Positions 26,511 to 38,460 are shown, numbered from the stretch's first letter. The stretch: 64,000 nucleotides of DNA from an uncultured Verrucomicrobiota bacterium (GCA_903898675.1 CAIUGM010000022.1:124001-188000), one strand, 5' to 3'. Notes: generated by a model not told the origin, from the letters alone. A program made the numbers and translations.

Positions 26511-28490
26511 TCAGGCGCCCAGATCCTGAAAATAATCTCCACCGTCAGCTTCCTTCTGGCCGGCGGGGACCGGAGCGGCCGCGGCCGGAGCCGTGGGACG
26601 GCGCACGGGGCCGGTGGATTTCTTCACGGGCAGGGACTTCGAATCGGAAGCTGTTTTCGCCCTCACCACCGGGGCGGGTTCCGTCGTCACGGCCGGGGCC
26701 GCCGCGGCACTCTCCACCAGGCTCATCAACTCGGCGACCGCGTGGCGGACCTCGTCGGCCTGGGTCTTGAGTTCCTCCGCCGAGGAGGCGGACTGCTGGG
26801 AAAGGGCGGCATTGCTCTGCGTGATCCGGTCGATGCCGGTCACGGCCTCGCTGACCTGGGTGATGCCCTTGGTCTGCTCTTCCGAAGCCTGCGCGATTTC
26901 GGCGACCATGGCGTCGAGGCGGCGGATGCGCTCGACGATGCCCGAAAGGTTGGTGGCGACCTTCTCGCTGACGCGCGCGCCTTGGGTGCTCTTCTCCGCG
27001 GAATCGGAAATCCGGTCGCTGGTCTCGCGGGCGGCGGCGGCGCAGCGCTGGGCCAGGTTGCGCACCTCATCGGCCACCACGGCGAACCCGAGGCCGGCCT
27101 CGCCCGCGCGGGCGGCCTCGACGGCGGCGTTCAGGGCCAGGATGTTGGTCTGGAAGGCGATCTCATCGATCGTCTTGATAATCTTGGAAATTTCACTGCT
27201 CGAGGCCTGGATGGCGCTCATCGAGGACTTCATCTGCTCGACGTCGCTCGCGCCAGCGTCGGCCGTCTGGCGAACTTCCTGGGCCAGCCGCTTGGCGTTT
27301 TGCGCGCTCTCGGAATTGCGGCTGGTCATGCTCGACATCTCATGGAGCGCGGAGCTCGACTCCTCCAGGGACGAGGCCTGCTGGCTGGCACCATCGGCCA
27401 TAGTGAGGGCCGCCTGGGCGACCTGGGTGGCGGAAACCTTGGTTTTCTCCGACTCGCTGGCGAGGTGCACGGCGATGGTGCGGATCGGGCGGGTGACCCC
27501 GCGGACGACGAACCACGCGGCGACCAGCCCGAAGACAATACCGGCCACGGTGATGCCGAGCACCACGAATTCATTGCGCTGCTGGCTCACGCGCACGCCG
27601 GCCTCGATCTCCTCCTGGTAGGCATGGGCCGAGCGGCTCAGCTGGGCGATGGTGGCGGTAAACTCGGGGGCAATGCGGTTGATCCCATCGGCGATCAGGC
27701 CGTCGCGCTGGTGCTTGGATTCCACGATCCGGTCGATGCCGGCCCCGTAGGCCAGGGCCGATTCCCGCAGCGCAACCAGCCGCGCGGTTTTCTTCTCGTC
27801 CTTCAATGTGGCATCCAGCTTCTCCATTTCCGCCTGGTCCTTCTCGATCAGGACGATCTGCTTGGTGACGAATTGCAGGGAATCCCGGGCCGCCTGCGCG
27901 TCCGCCGGCTTGGACGTTTGGAGGAAGGTCGCCACCTGGGTCCCGCACTCGAAAAAGGAGCGTAGGGCGTTCGCCACGCGGAAGGCGCTGTTCATGTCAC
28001 CCTGGGTCTTGGCCTCCGCCATCAGCGACTGCAGGGCATCCTTCATCTCAAGGCCCTTCGGCTTCATGACGCCTTCCTCCACCTGGACGCGCTGGCTGTT
28101 ATTCTCCACGAGGGTCTGGAAAGTCTGGTGATAGCGGTTGAGCAGCTCCTTGGCCGTGGCGATCTGCCGGGCGCGTTCCGGATCGAGGATGGTCTTCTCG
28201 GCCAGGGCGATCTCCGCCACGAGATTCTTGTAGGCCAGGTCGTAGGCCTGGATGCTCTCCGCCGACCCGCTGGCCAGGAAATCATTCACGTTCACCTTGA
28301 GGGCGGTCATCGCCGTTTCCAGCGAGACGGCGGTGTGCGACTCCGCGGCGCTGCCCGAGAACAGGCTGAACTTCTCGCCGGCGGCATGCAGCGCGTAGCG
28401 CGAGACGCCGGCGATGATGGCCAGCAGGCCGATGATGGCGACGAAGCCGAAGGTGATTTTCTTGCCGACTGTCAGGCTGACCTTGCTCAT
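26511..28490 (-). CDS. Methyl-accepting chemotaxis protein
   Basis: A 659-residue chemoreceptor. Residues 10-32 are the first transmembrane helix ([20 protein letters not shown]), about 33-310 a helical sensory domain, then a second membrane helix ([22 protein letters not shown]), a HAMP-like segment ([20 protein letters not shown]) and the long signalling coiled coil with the conserved tip [25 protein letters not shown]. It would signal to CheA/CheW, which are not in this window. There is no NWETF-type tail for CheR docking; the end is Pro/Ala-rich. ATG at 28490 is chosen for the membrane-helix position. A TonB-like gene lies 48 nt upstream. Confidence 0.93.
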   Translation of the reverse strand: MSKVSLTVGKKITFGFVAIIGLLAIIAGVSRYALHAAGEKFSLFSGSAAESHTAVSLETAMTALKVNVNDFLASGSAESIQAYDLAYKNLVAEIALAEKTILDPERARQIATAKELLNRYHQTFQTLVENNSQRVQVEEGVMKPKGLEMKDALQSLMAEAKTQGDMNSAFRVANALRSFFECGTQVATFLQTSKPADAQAARDSLQFVTKQIVLIEKDQAEMEKLDATLKDEKKTARLVALRESALAYGAGIDRIVESKHQRDGLIADGINRIAPEFTATIAQLSRSAHAYQEEIEAGVRVSQQRNEFVVLGITVAGIVFGLVAAWFVVRGVTRPIRTIAVHLASESEKTKVSATQVAQAALTMADGASQQASSLEESSSALHEMSSMTSRNSESAQNAKRLAQEVRQTADAGASDVEQMKSSMSAIQASSSEISKIIKTIDEIAFQTNILALNAAVEAARAGEAGLGFAVVADEVRNLAQRCAAAARETSDRISDSAEKSTQGARVSEKVATNLSGIVERIRRLDAMVAEIAQASEEQTKGITQVSEAVTGIDRITQSNAALSQQSASSAEELKTQADEVRHAVAELMSLVESAAAAPAVTTEPAPVVRAKTASDSKSLPVKKSTGPVRRPTAPAAAAPVPAGQKEADGGDYFQDLGA

Positions 28491-28538
28491 AATGAAGGGG
28501 GCGGGGGTTGAACGAAAACAGCGCGGCACGAGGCCGGA

Positions 28539-28895
28539 TTACTCGACCTGAAACTTGATCGGGATCGTGACGTGCACGGCGACGGCGGTGCCGCCCTTGG
28601 TCGCGGGCTTGAAGCGCCATTTCTTGATCGCCACCAAGGCCGGCGCTTCCAGCTCGGTATGGGTGGACTTGATGACCTTGGCCTCCTGCACGTTGCCCTT
28701 GTCATCCACCAGGAAATTCACGGTGACCAGGCCGGTGGAATTGCTGCGGGCGAATTCCGACGGCACGTCGGGTGCCACGGTGCGGACCGGGACCGGCGGT
28801 TCGGATTTCTCGTCGGCCCTGAGCGGGAGCGCCCAGAGGGCGACGAAGGCTGCAAAAATCAAGGCATGGCTGGATTTAAACGAAGCAGGTCGCAT
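28539..28895 (-). CDS. Secreted TonB C-terminal-domain protein
   Basis: A 118-residue protein with a signal peptide (HALIFAAFVALWALPLRA) and a TonB C-terminal fold: PSEFARSNSTGLVTVNFLVDDKGNVQEAKVIKSTH, then APALVAIKKWRFKPATKGG and a final beta strand. It lacks the Pro-rich spacer and the membrane anchor of a true TonB, so it is likely a periplasmic protein of the energy-transducer family rather than a full TonB. A -10-like TATAGA at 28903-28908 lies 7 nt before the ATG. It is followed by the chemoreceptor gene on the same strand; a functional link is not evident. Confidence 0.85.
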   Translation of the reverse strand: MRPASFKSSHALIFAAFVALWALPLRADEKSEPPVPVRTVAPDVPSEFARSNSTGLVTVNFLVDDKGNVQEAKVIKSTHTELEAPALVAIKKWRFKPATKGGTAVAVHVTIPIKFQVE

Positions 28896-28973
28896 AATGG
28901 GTTCTATATCGGCCCATAGTCCGCCCGACTTTAGCCCGGTGCCGGCAAAACCTGTCCCCGCCGGCCCACCGGC

Positions 28974-30632
28974 TCAGAACACGGTCTCACCGGCCCGCGG
29001 CAACCCCGGCGGCCGGAGAATCAGCATCAGGCCATAGGCCGCGGCGGCCAACAGGGCGCAGACCGGGGGGAACCAGTCGCCATGCTGCGTATAAAAGGTC
29101 TGCCGGTCGCGCCAGCGCAGATCGCGCGTGATCTCCACGGTTCGCGCCCCGCGGAAATAGACGCTGCCATCCTCGTCATGCAGCGTGGCGCGGATATTGC
29201 CAAACTCATCGATCCAGCCGCTCCACCCGCCGTTGCCGCACCGGATGACGGGCCGGCGCGTCTCGACCGCGCGCAAAACCGAATGCGCCGCGTGCTGGTA
29301 GGCCGCCCCGCCCTCGCCAAACCACGCATTGTTCGTGAGCACCGCCAGCACCTCGGCCCCCGACTGCACGCTGTCGCGCGCGAGGGACGGAAAAATATCC
29401 TCGTAGCAGATGAGCACCCCGACCGGCAGGCGGTTGACCCCGGCCGTGACCAGCAGCGGCTGCGCCTCCGTCCCGGCCGTGAAATCCCCGCCGATGGGCG
29501 CCACTTTCTCCAGCCAGCCCAGGACCGGGCGCAGCGGAATGTATTCGCCGAACGGCACGAGCTTGCGCTTGGCGTAGTGGTCGGGCGCCACGCCAGTCAG
29601 GGGATCGACCACGAAGGCGCCGTTGTACCACAGGGGATCGGCCGCCGGACCGCCGGTATAGACACTGCCCAGCAGCAACGGCTTGCCGGCGCGCTTGGCC
29701 ACGGACCTGAGCCATTCCGCGACCTCCGGATCCCGGTACAACGCCCAGGGCGTCACTGCCTCGGGCCAGATGATGAAATCAGGCGCCCCGGTTTCGTTGG
29801 CGTCGAAGGTGGTCTTCTCAATGGTGTGCAGCACGTCCGTCGCGCGGGCGGCGTCCCATTTCTCGGTCTGCGGGATGTAGGGCTGGATGAGCGCCACCCG
29901 CGCCAGCCGGTGCCGCTGCTGGCCCATCGACTCCGCCAGAAACGGGAACGAGCAGAACATCAGCAGGAGCAGCGCCACCATGAACTCCGGGCTGCGTTTG
30001 CGCAGGCCGGTCGCGCCCTCAAAAAAGATCCGGTGGGCGTAGGCGGCTGTCGCCAGATTGAAGTAAACCAAAACGAACGAGACGGCCCCGGCGCCCGCAT
30101 AGGAGGCGACCTGCAAAATGATCGGGCGCTGCCACTGGCTCGCCGCCAGCGGCAGCCAGGGAAACCCGCCGAAGAGCGTGCTCCGGATCCATTCCAGCAC
30201 GACCCACAGTGCCGCCAACCCCAGCAAGGTGAAAATCCGGACCGGCGCCACCTGGCCGGCCATCCGGGGAATGGCCCACCACACGGCGAGGAACCACGAC
30301 CCGACAAGCAAACCGACGAACGGTCCGAGCAGGAAGAGCCCGACCCAGGTGACATGATGCAGCCAGCCGAGCAGGAGGGTCCACGCCACCACCTGGGCGC
30401 CGAGCACGACCCACGCATACTGCCGGAACGAAGGGCGTCGGAACGCCCAGAGCACCGCCGGCACGGCCAGCACGTAGGCCGCGTCCCCGGTATTGACCGG
30501 CGGAAAGGCCACATAGGTGAACAAGGCCGTGAGGCCAAAGACCGCCAGCGCCCACACCAGGTGCGGCTGCCGCTGCCAGAGCGACGGCGGCAGGTCGTAC
30601 GGATCGGGCGCGGAAGTCGGCGCGGCCGTCAT
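28974..30632 (-). CDS. lnt: Apolipoprotein N-acyltransferase
   Basis: A 552-residue inner-membrane enzyme that adds the third acyl chain to the N-terminal cysteine of lipoproteins. About six N-terminal hydrophobic helices (LVWALAVFGLTALFTYVAFPP, GLFLLGPFVGLLVGSWFLAVWW) precede a nitrilase-like domain with the catalytic glutamate in IIWPEAVTPWAL, lysine in KRKLVPFGEYIPLR and cysteine in VLICYEDIFPSLAR. ATG at 30632 is chosen because upstream residues are Arg/Pro-rich and overlap secA. It begins 4 nt after the secA stop codon, so the two form an operon. Its presence supports a Gram-negative envelope. Confidence 0.93.
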   Translation of the reverse strand: MTAAPTSAPDPYDLPPSLWQRQPHLVWALAVFGLTALFTYVAFPPVNTGDAAYVLAVPAVLWAFRRPSFRQYAWVVLGAQVVAWTLLLGWLHHVTWVGLFLLGPFVGLLVGSWFLAVWWAIPRMAGQVAPVRIFTLLGLAALWVVLEWIRSTLFGGFPWLPLAASQWQRPIILQVASYAGAGAVSFVLVYFNLATAAYAHRIFFEGATGLRKRSPEFMVALLLLMFCSFPFLAESMGQQRHRLARVALIQPYIPQTEKWDAARATDVLHTIEKTTFDANETGAPDFIIWPEAVTPWALYRDPEVAEWLRSVAKRAGKPLLLGSVYTGGPAADPLWYNGAFVVDPLTGVAPDHYAKRKLVPFGEYIPLRPVLGWLEKVAPIGGDFTAGTEAQPLLVTAGVNRLPVGVLICYEDIFPSLARDSVQSGAEVLAVLTNNAWFGEGGAAYQHAAHSVLRAVETRRPVIRCGNGGWSGWIDEFGNIRATLHDEDGSVYFRGARTVEITRDLRWRDRQTFYTQHGDWFPPVCALLAAAAYGLMLILRPPGLPRAGETVF

Positions 30633-30636
30633 CGGA

Positions 30637-33627
30637 TCAGGCGGCGCCGTGGCAATTCTTGTATTTCTTGCCGCTGCCGCAGGGGCACGGATCGTTGCGG
30701 CCGACCTTCGGCGTGTCGCGGCGGATCGTGATGGACGGAAGCTTGATCTCCGCCTCGGCCTCGCGGGCCGGGGCCGACTCGCCATCCCCGGCGGGCGCCG
30801 CCTGGGTGGCCGCCGTCAGCGCCGTCGGACCGGCCGCCGGGCCCTGGAGGCGCGCGGAGCGCGAGAGCACGGCAAACAGATTCTCGAAGGCGTCGCGGTT
30901 CGTGGCCGAGCGGAAAAGGCTCGTGCAGATCTGCAGGCGCACGTTGTTCATCAGTTCCTCGAAGAAGCGGAAGGCCTCGCCCTTGTACTCGGACAACGGG
31001 TCCTTCTGGCCGTAGCTGCGCAGGCCTATCGAGCGGCGCAGTTCCTCCATCTCGGTCAGGTGCTCCTGCCAGTGGTGGTCGATGGCGTTGATGACGATGT
31101 AGCGCTCGAGGCCGCCCAGCGCCGCCGGGTCCTCGATGGACTCCTTCAGCGTGTAGGCCTGCTTGATCCGGTCGACGAGCTGCTTGAGCAGGGTGTCGAA
31201 GTCCGCGCGCTCGGAGATTTCGTCGACCTTGGCGCTGACCGGGAAGTGGGCGTTCAGCCAGCCGACGAGGCTCTCGATGTTGGCGGCGGAGACGCCGCCC
31301 TTCTCGCCAAAGCCGGCGGTCTCGAGGCGGGCGGCCAGCTCTTCCTCGATCATCTCGAAGATGACGTCCTTCGGGCGGTCGCTGTGCAACGCGCCGTTGC
31401 GGATACCGTAGATGACCTCGCGCTGCTTGTTGAGCACGTCGTCATACTGCAGGAGGCGCTTGCGCTGGGAGAAATTCTGCTGCTCGACCTTCTTCTGGGC
31501 GGACTCGATGGAGCGGTTGAGCAGGGAATGCTCGAGCTCCTCGCCCTCGGCCATGGCGCCTTCCATGATTCGCGAGGCGATGTTGCCCTGCAGGAAGAGA
31601 CGCATGAGGTCATCCTCGAGTGAAAGGAAAAACTTGGTCGCGCCCGGATCGCCCTGGCGCGAGCACCGGCCGCGCAGCTGGCGGTCGATGCGGCGGGACT
31701 CATGGCGCTCGGTGCCGACGACGAAGAGGCCGCCGAGTTCGCGGACGCCCTCGCCGAGTTTGATGTCGGTGCCGCGGCCCGCCATGTTGGTGGCGATGGT
31801 GACGGAACCCTTGTGGCCCGCGCGGGTGACAATCTCGGCCTCCTGCTGGTGGAACTTGGCGTTGAGGACGGTGTGGATGACGCCGGCGCGCTTCAGCATG
31901 CGGCTGAGCACCTCGGACTGCTCGACGGTGACGGTGCCGACCAGCACGGGCTGGCCGCGTTGCTGGGCCTCATGGACCTGCTTCACCACCGCGTTGTACT
32001 TGTCGCGGCGGGTCTTGAAAATGGAGTCGTTCCGGTCGATGCGGATGCAGGGCTGGTTCGTCGGGATCTGGGTGACGGAAAGACGGTAGATCTCGTGGAA
32101 CTCGGTGGCCTCGGTCTCGGCGGTGCCGGTCATGCCCGACAGCTTCTCGTACATGCGGAAGTAATTCTGGATGGTGACCGTGGCGTAGGTGCGGGTCTCG
32201 CGTTCGATCGTGACGCCCTCCTTGGCCTCGACCGCCTGGTGCAGGCCGTCGGACCAGCGGCGGCCGGACATGATGCGGCCGGTGTTTTCGTCGACGATGA
32301 CGACCTTGCCATCCTGGACGACGTATTCGACGTCGCGCTCGTAGAGCGAGTAGGCGCGCAGCAGCTGGGAAAGAGCGTGGATGTCCTCGGACACCACCTC
32401 ATAGCGGTTCTGGGCGTCGCGCTTGGCCTGCTCCTTCTGCTCGGGGGAAAGGGCCGTGTCCTTCTCGATATCGATGAAGATGGTCGCGAGGTCGGGCAGC
32501 ACGAAGGCGTCGGGATCGTCGGGGCGCAGCATGGTGCGGCCCTTCTCGCTGAGGTCGGCCTGGTGGTTCTTCTCGTCGATGGTGAAGAGCAGCTCCTCCT
32601 TGAACTTGTAGAGCTCGTCCTTGTTGAAATCGCTGTGCATCTCGACGTCGGTCTTGTCGAGGAGCTTGCGCCACTCCGGAGTCTCCATCATCCGCAGGAG
32701 CAGCTTGTTCTTGGGCATGCCCAGCTTGACCTGGAGCATCTTCATCGCCGCGGCCTGCTTGTCCTCGTTGCTGCCGGCGGGTTTTCCGAGCAGATCGGCC
32801 GCCTCCTTGGCGAGGTGGTTGATGAGGCGGAGCTGCTCGCTGACCAGGGCGGAGACGCCGGGCCGGAGACGGGTGAAAGGCTGCTCGCGTTCGATGGGCG
32901 CCGGGCCGGAGATGATCAGCGGGGTGCGCGCCTCATCCACGAGGATCGAGTCGATTTCATCGACGATGCAGTAGAAGTGGTCGCGCTGCACCTGGTCCTC
33001 CTTGCGCGTGGCCATGCCGTTGTCGCGCAGGTAGTCGAAGCCGAACTCCGAGGCGGTGCCGTAGGTGATGCCGCGGTTGTACATCTCGCGGCGGGCCTCG
33101 GAATGCATCGACTGCTGGATGCAGCCGACCGTGATCCCGAGGAAATTATAAAGGTGCCCCATCCACTCGGAGTCGCGGCGGGCCAGGTAATCGTTGACGG
33201 TGACGAGCTGGGCGTTCCGGCCCGTGAGGGCGTTGAGGTAGAGCGGCAGGGTGGCGACTAGGGTCTTGCCCTCGCCGGTGGCCATCTCGGCGATCCGGCC
33301 CTCGTGCAGCGTGATGCCGCCGATGAGCTGCACGTCGAAATGCACCATGTCCCAGGTGAGCTCGTGGTCGCAGACGATGACTTTCCGGCCGACCAGGCGG
33401 CGGGCGGCATTTTTGACCGCGGCAAAGGCCTCGGGCAGAATCTGGTCCAGGGTCTCCCCCCCGGCCACGCGCGCGCGGAATTCGTCGGTCTTGGCCCGGA
33501 GCTGCTCGTCGGAGAGCTGCTGGTACTGCCGCTCAAACTCATTGATGCGCGCGACGACCGGACGGCATTTTTCGACGTATTTACGATGATGCCGGCCGGA
33601 GAATTTCTGGAGGATGAAGCTGAGCAT
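30637..33627 (-). CDS. secA: Preprotein translocase ATPase subunit
   Basis: A 996-residue motor that drives proteins through SecYEG. The first nucleotide-binding domain has Walker A in [17 protein letters not shown] and the conserved [37 protein letters not shown] is the Walker B/DEAD region; the second domain has [14 protein letters not shown] and [24 protein letters not shown]. The C-terminus ends in the zinc-binding SEC-C motif [17 protein letters not shown], used to contact SecB and ribosomes. ATG at 33627 ([17 protein letters not shown]) is the canonical start; no Shine-Dalgarno sequence is present. The protein is longer than E. coli SecA. lnt follows 4 nt downstream. Confidence 0.97.
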   Translation of the reverse strand: MLSFILQKFSGRHHRKYVEKCRPVVARINEFERQYQQLSDEQLRAKTDEFRARVAGGETLDQILPEAFAAVKNAARRLVGRKVIVCDHELTWDMVHFDVQLIGGITLHEGRIAEMATGEGKTLVATLPLYLNALTGRNAQLVTVNDYLARRDSEWMGHLYNFLGITVGCIQQSMHSEARREMYNRGITYGTASEFGFDYLRDNGMATRKEDQVQRDHFYCIVDEIDSILVDEARTPLIISGPAPIEREQPFTRLRPGVSALVSEQLRLINHLAKEAADLLGKPAGSNEDKQAAAMKMLQVKLGMPKNKLLLRMMETPEWRKLLDKTDVEMHSDFNKDELYKFKEELLFTIDEKNHQADLSEKGRTMLRPDDPDAFVLPDLATIFIDIEKDTALSPEQKEQAKRDAQNRYEVVSEDIHALSQLLRAYSLYERDVEYVVQDGKVVIVDENTGRIMSGRRWSDGLHQAVEAKEGVTIERETRTYATVTIQNYFRMYEKLSGMTGTAETEATEFHEIYRLSVTQIPTNQPCIRIDRNDSIFKTRRDKYNAVVKQVHEAQQRGQPVLVGTVTVEQSEVLSRMLKRAGVIHTVLNAKFHQQEAEIVTRAGHKGSVTIATNMAGRGTDIKLGEGVRELGGLFVVGTERHESRRIDRQLRGRCSRQGDPGATKFFLSLEDDLMRLFLQGNIASRIMEGAMAEGEELEHSLLNRSIESAQKKVEQQNFSQRKRLLQYDDVLNKQREVIYGIRNGALHSDRPKDVIFEMIEEELAARLETAGFGEKGGVSAANIESLVGWLNAHFPVSAKVDEISERADFDTLLKQLVDRIKQAYTLKESIEDPAALGGLERYIVINAIDHHWQEHLTEMEELRRSIGLRSYGQKDPLSEYKGEAFRFFEELMNNVRLQICTSLFRSATNRDAFENLFAVLSRSARLQGPAAGPTALTAATQAAPAGDGESAPAREAEAEIKLPSITIRRDTPKVGRNDPCPCGSGKKYKNCHGAA

Positions 33628-33645
33628 TGAAGGGGAGGAATGAAA

Positions 33646-33674
33646 ACTACGCGGAAGGGCTTGGCAAATGACAA
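33646..33674 (-). promoter_or_regulatory. Candidate promoter of secA-lnt
   Basis: Read on the minus strand: TTGTCA (33669-33674), 17-nt spacer, CGTAGT (33646-33651), then 18 nt to the ATG at 33627. The short leader is pyrimidine-rich and has no ribosome-binding site. The divergent cluster B gene starts at 33780. Confidence 0.5.
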
Positions 33675-33779
33675 AATATGCAGCCATTTGCTCCCGCAAA
33701 TCGCTGGGCCGCAAGGACTGCTTAAAGAAAATTTCGAGGTTTGCACGCCGCCTGCTATCCGTAACGTCTTTCCCACCGC

Positions 33780-35273
33780 ATGGCCAATCCCCGCCCCCCT
33801 TCCCGCGACGCCATCGCCGCCGCCCTCCCCGAGCCCTTCCGCAAGTATGCGACCGACGCATTCTTCGATGAGATGATCACCGGCGAAGGTACCGTCCGAC
33901 AGCATTACCGGCACTTCCTGAAGCACTTCGCTGCCGTGACCCCGGCGGAATTCGACGCCAAGCGCCGCGCCGTCGACCTGGCCTTCCTGCGACAGGGCGT
34001 GACCTTCAACGTCTATGGCGACTCCCAGGGCGCGGAACGCATTTTCCCGTTCGACCTCGTGCCGCGCATCATCCCCGCCGAGGAGTGGGAACACATCGAG
34101 GCCGGGCTCGTGCAGCGCATCACGGCGCTGAACCTCTTCCTCCACGACATCTACCACGAACAGAACATCATCAAGGATGGCACCATCCCCGCCCACTACG
34201 TGATGTCGGCCAAACATTTCCGGCGCGAGTTCGTGAACGTGAAGGTGCCGCGCGACATTTACATCCACATCTGCGGCACCGACATCATCCGCGATGACAA
34301 GGGCCAGTACCTCGTGCTTGAGGACAACGCCCGGTGCCCTTCCGGCGTCAGCTATGTATTGGAAAACCGCCGCGCGCTGAAGCGCACCTTCCCGGAGATC
34401 TTCGAGGCCGGCGGCGTGCGCCCGGTCGAGAGTTACTCGAACGAGCTGCTGAAGATGCTCAATTACATCGCGCCCAACGGCGTGGCCGAACCCAACGTCG
34501 TGCTGCTCACGCCGGGCGTCTACAATTCGGCCTACTTCGAGCACACCTACCTTGCCCGGCAGATGGGCATCGAGATCGTCGAGGGCCGCGACCTGCTCGT
34601 GCGTGAGCAGAAGGTTTTCATGCGCACCACCAAGGGCCTGCAGCCGGTGCATGTGATCTACCGGCGCATCGACGACGACTTCCTCGACCCGACCGTCTTC
34701 CGCAAGGACTCCGCGCTGGGTGTGCCCGGCCTCGTCAACGCCTACCGCGCCGGCAACGTCTCCCTCGCCAACTCCATCGGCACCGGCGTCGCCGACGACA
34801 AGGTGATGTATTATTTCGTCCCGCGCATCATCAAGTACTACCTCGACCAGGAGCCGCTCCTGCCCAACGTGCCGACCTACCTCGCCAGCGAGGACGCCGA
34901 CCGGAAGTACATGCTCGAGAATCTCGACAAGCTGGTCGTCAAGGCCGCCAACGAGGCCGGCGGCTACGGCATGCTGATGGGGCCGCACGCCACCGTCGCG
35001 GAGCGCGAGGAATTCCGCCACCGCATCGAGGCCGACCCGCGCAACTACATCGGCCAGCCGATGATTTCACTCTCGCGGCACCCGACCCACTGCGAGGGCG
35101 AGGGCTTTGCCGGCCGGCACATCGACCTCCGGCCCTTCATCCTCTACGGCGAGAAGACCGTCATCATCCCCGGCGGCCTCACCCGCGTCGCCCTCCGCAA
35201 GGGTTCGCTGGTCGTCAACTCTTCCCAAGGCGGCGGCAGCAAGGAAACCTGGGTGCTCTACGGCAACCACTAA
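33780..35273 (+). CDS. Circularly permuted type 2 ATP-grasp protein, cluster B
   Basis: A 497-residue ligase of the DUF404/DUF407 type. Its N-terminal region [21 protein letters not shown], the [21 protein letters not shown] motif, [21 protein letters not shown] and the end [18 protein letters not shown] match the permuted ATP-grasp family, in which the ATP-binding halves are swapped in order. The reaction predicted for the family is ATP-dependent formation of an amide bond; substrates are not known. It corresponds to residues 1-500 of the cluster A fusion. It is the first gene of a three-gene unit with alpha-E and transglutaminase genes and is divergent from secA (152 nt between start codons, sharing the promoter region). 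Confidence 0.93.
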   Translation: MANPRPPSRDAIAAALPEPFRKYATDAFFDEMITGEGTVRQHYRHFLKHFAAVTPAEFDAKRRAVDLAFLRQGVTFNVYGDSQGAERIFPFDLVPRIIPAEEWEHIEAGLVQRITALNLFLHDIYHEQNIIKDGTIPAHYVMSAKHFRREFVNVKVPRDIYIHICGTDIIRDDKGQYLVLEDNARCPSGVSYVLENRRALKRTFPEIFEAGGVRPVESYSNELLKMLNYIAPNGVAEPNVVLLTPGVYNSAYFEHTYLARQMGIEIVEGRDLLVREQKVFMRTTKGLQPVHVIYRRIDDDFLDPTVFRKDSALGVPGLVNAYRAGNVSLANSIGTGVADDKVMYYFVPRIIKYYLDQEPLLPNVPTYLASEDADRKYMLENLDKLVVKAANEAGGYGMLMGPHATVAEREEFRHRIEADPRNYIGQPMISLSRHPTHCEGEGFAGRHIDLRPFILYGEKTVIIPGGLTRVALRKGSLVVNSSQGGGSKETWVLYGNH

Positions 35274-35295
35274 AACGCCGCGGCGGCGAAACACC

Positions 35296-35395
35296 AAATC
35301 CCAGTGGCCAAATTTCAAATAAATTTATTTCCGATTGCCGTGTGCCGGCGTTCATCCGGTTTTCATTCCTTGGTCATTTCCTTGGCCTTTGGATT
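35296..35395. repeat. Intergenic inverted repeat, family 1 (copy 2)
   Basis: AAATCCCAGTGGCCAAA (35296-35312) pairs imperfectly with TTGGCCTTTGGATT (35382-35395). The right arm and the preceding TTGGTC stretch are nearly the same as in copy 1 at 12427-12527. The element ends 24 nt before the alpha-E start codon, inside cluster B. Confidence 0.65.
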
Positions 35396-35419
35396 CTGGA
35401 ATTTTGAATTTTCCCTACA

Positions 35420-36475
35420 ATGCTGAGCCGTGTCGCCAACAGTCTTTACTGGATGAGCCGCTACATCGAGCGCGCCGAGAGCATCGCGCGCCTGGTGGAC
35501 GTGAACCTCCAGCTCCTCCTCGATTTCCGCAACCTCGACGACCAGGCGCTCGGTGCCCACTGGATCGCCATTGTCCAGAGCTCGGGCGACGAGGAGCTGT
35601 TCCGCAAGCTGCACCCGAAGACCACCGGCCAGACGGTCACGCAATTCCTCGTCTTCCAGGCGGAGAACCCCAACTCCATCCTGTCGTCGATCGCGCAAGC
35701 CCGCGAAAACGCCCGCATGGTGCGCGACCAGATCACGGTTGAGCTCTGGGAGGAGATCAACCGCGTCTATCTTTTCCTGTACTCGCCCCGCGCCAGTGAA
35801 CTCTGGCGGGAAAGCCCCTCGGATTTCTTCCTCACCATCAAGAACGGCTCGCTCCTGCTCCAGGGCCTGACCGACGCCACCGTCGTGCGCAACGAGGGCT
35901 GGTTCTTCATGCAGTGCGGCCGCTACCTCGAGCGGGCGGACAAGACCTCCCGCATCCTCGACGTCCGCCACGCCTCCCTGCCCGCCCGCGGCGTGCCCGC
36001 GGCGCCCACCCAGGCCGATGCCCTCGGCTGGTCGGCCGTGCTCCGCTCCTGCAGCGCGTGGGACGCCTACAAGGCGCTCCATGGCGCCGAGGTGGAACCC
36101 GCCTTGGTGGCGGAGCTGCTGCTGCTCTCCGACGAGTTTCCCCGCTCGGTCCGCTTCGCGGTCCGGCACCTGAACACCGTCCTGCGCCGCATCTCCGGCG
36201 TCCATGAGGGCCGCTTCAGCAACGACGCGGAAAAGCTCGCCGGCCGCCTGCTGGCCGAGCTGCAGTTCAGCACGGTCGAGGATATCTTTGAGATCGGCCT
36301 CCACACCTACATTGACGTGGCCCAGGCCAAGCTGAACTCCATCGGCGAGGCGCTCTTCCAAGCCTACATCTTCCAGCCTTTCCAGCTGCAGGAGGAATAT
36401 GAACTGCGCCAGCAGGAGGAACAACAGCAGCAAACCGGTCCGGAGCGGAGCCTCCCACCCCCGCCCCGCGCATGA
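35420..36475 (+). CDS. Alpha-E domain protein (DUF403), cluster B
   Basis: A 351-residue, almost wholly helical protein. The opening LSRVANSLYWMSRYIERAESIARLVDVNLQLLLD is the family signature, followed by HWIAIVQSSGDEELFRKLHP, NPNSILSSIAQARENARMVRDQIT and CGRYLERADKTSRILDVRH. Alpha-E proteins always accompany permuted ATP-grasp enzymes and are thought to help them, but their biochemical role is not established. It corresponds to the C-terminal third of the cluster A fusion. A Gln-rich stretch (RQQEEQQQQTGPE) ends the protein. Its last codons overlap the next start as ATGA, so translation is coupled to the transglutaminase gene. Confidence 0.93.
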   Translation: MLSRVANSLYWMSRYIERAESIARLVDVNLQLLLDFRNLDDQALGAHWIAIVQSSGDEELFRKLHPKTTGQTVTQFLVFQAENPNSILSSIAQARENARMVRDQITVELWEEINRVYLFLYSPRASELWRESPSDFFLTIKNGSLLLQGLTDATVVRNEGWFFMQCGRYLERADKTSRILDVRHASLPARGVPAAPTQADALGWSAVLRSCSAWDAYKALHGAEVEPALVAELLLLSDEFPRSVRFAVRHLNTVLRRISGVHEGRFSNDAEKLAGRLLAELQFSTVEDIFEIGLHTYIDVAQAKLNSIGEALFQAYIFQPFQLQEEYELRQQEEQQQQTGPERSLPPPPRA

Positions 36476-37368
36476 AACTGCAAATCCTCCACCGCACGCG
36501 TTTCAAATATGAAAACAGCGTGCGGGAAAGTTTCAATGAGGCGCGCCTGCAGCCGGTCAGCACCGGCAACCAGGTCTGCCGCAGTTTTCTGCTGCGCATC
36601 CTGCCGACGGCCAAGCTCTCCCACTACCTCGATTTTTATCTCAACTACGTCCACCTCTTCGAGATCAACGAGGCGCACACCGAGCTGAGCGTCGAGGCCA
36701 CCTCGATCGTCACCACCGACGACCAGCCCGCCCTGGCGGCCGCGGCCACGCCGGCGCCGCTGGCCAAGATTGACGAATGCGCGCGCCTGGAGCACTGCTA
36801 TGATTTCCTCCAGTCGAGCACCTACGTCGAGGTCGACGCGGACCTGTGGCGGCTGGCCCTGGACGCCACCGAGGGCCAGACCGACGCATGGCAGGCGGCG
36901 CAGGCGATCATGCGCCACATCTTCCGCGAGTTTAAGTATCAGCCCCTTTCCACGCATGTGCACACCCACATGCGCGACGTGCTCAAGGCCCGCTCGGGTG
37001 TCTGCCAGGATTTCGCGCACGTCATGCTCGGCCTCTGCCGCGCGCTGAAGATTCCCGCCCGCTACGTCAGCGGCTATCTCTACAACGGCCCGGCGGACCA
37101 GCTCAAGGGGGCGCAGGCCAGCCACGCCTGGGTCGAGGTGTTCGTGCCGGGCCACAGCTGGTGCGGGCTGGATCCCACCAACAACCGCCAGGCCGACGGC
37201 CATTACGTGAAGGTCGCGGTCGGCCGCGATTATGCGGACGTTTCCCCGCTCAAGGGCACCTACCGCGGCACGGCCAGGCGGCAGTTGCATGTCGACGTGC
37301 TCGTCACCCGGCTGGAAGAGGATGAACTCGCCGGGGCCGGGACCCAGGTCGAGGCCCAGACGGGCTGA
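36472..37368 (+). CDS. Transglutaminase-like cysteine peptidase, cluster B
   Basis: A 298-residue protein with an N-terminal beta domain (KLQILHRTRFKYENSVRESFNEARLQP) and papain-like core; the triad is C178 (RSGVCQDFAHVM), H218 (ASHAWVEVF) and D234 (CGLDPTNN). The end GRDYADVSPLKGTYRGTARRQLHVDV is typical of the group encoded with alpha-E and ATP-grasp proteins. It would cleave or transfer the amide bond made by the ligase. Its start codon overlaps the alpha-E stop by four bases. No signal peptide. No Anbu-type (proteasome-like) protease gene, often seen in such operons, follows. Confidence 0.92.
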   Translation: MKLQILHRTRFKYENSVRESFNEARLQPVSTGNQVCRSFLLRILPTAKLSHYLDFYLNYVHLFEINEAHTELSVEATSIVTTDDQPALAAAATPAPLAKIDECARLEHCYDFLQSSTYVEVDADLWRLALDATEGQTDAWQAAQAIMRHIFREFKYQPLSTHVHTHMRDVLKARSGVCQDFAHVMLGLCRALKIPARYVSGYLYNGPADQLKGAQASHAWVEVFVPGHSWCGLDPTNNRQADGHYVKVAVGRDYADVSPLKGTYRGTARRQLHVDVLVTRLEEDELAGAGTQVEAQTG

Positions 37369-37401
37369 GCTGTTCTTAGTGAGAACGGAATCCGGGAAAG
37401 T

Positions 37402-37480
37402 GTAGCTGCGTTGGAGCGGAGCGACAACGTGGTCGGCCGCGTGGCCGGAACCACGCTTTCGCCGACTCAAGCGCGGCTAC
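37402..37480. repeat. Long imperfect inverted repeat after cluster B
   Basis: The segments 37402-37433 (beginning GTAGCTGCGTTGGAGCGG) and 37450-37480 (ending AAGCGCGGCTAC) are complementary over most of their length, with a GTGGTCGGCCGCGTGGCC centre. The element occupies most of the 134-nt gap between two convergent genes and resembles dispersed GTAGC-type repeats. Confidence 0.6.
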
Positions 37481-37502
37481 AAAACCGCGAAAAATCCACC
37501 CT

Positions 37503-38429
<927 letters not shown>

Positions 38430-38430
38430 G

Positions 38431-38460
38431 GGAAAGTGAGGGTGAAAGTGAAGGTAAGGC
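38431..38460 (-). repeat. CTTCACTTTCACCCTCACTTT-type repeat upstream of the decarboxylase gene
   Basis: On the minus strand the 30 nt before the ATG at 38429 are made of CTTCAC/TTTCAC/CCTCAC units. A near copy lies in the plus strand at 25316-25368, before codon 25 of the lactonase-family gene. Confidence 0.55.

Noticed and set aside
31702-33261. 519-codon frame opposite secA
   Set aside because: Antisense shadow; secA motifs on the other strand are complete.
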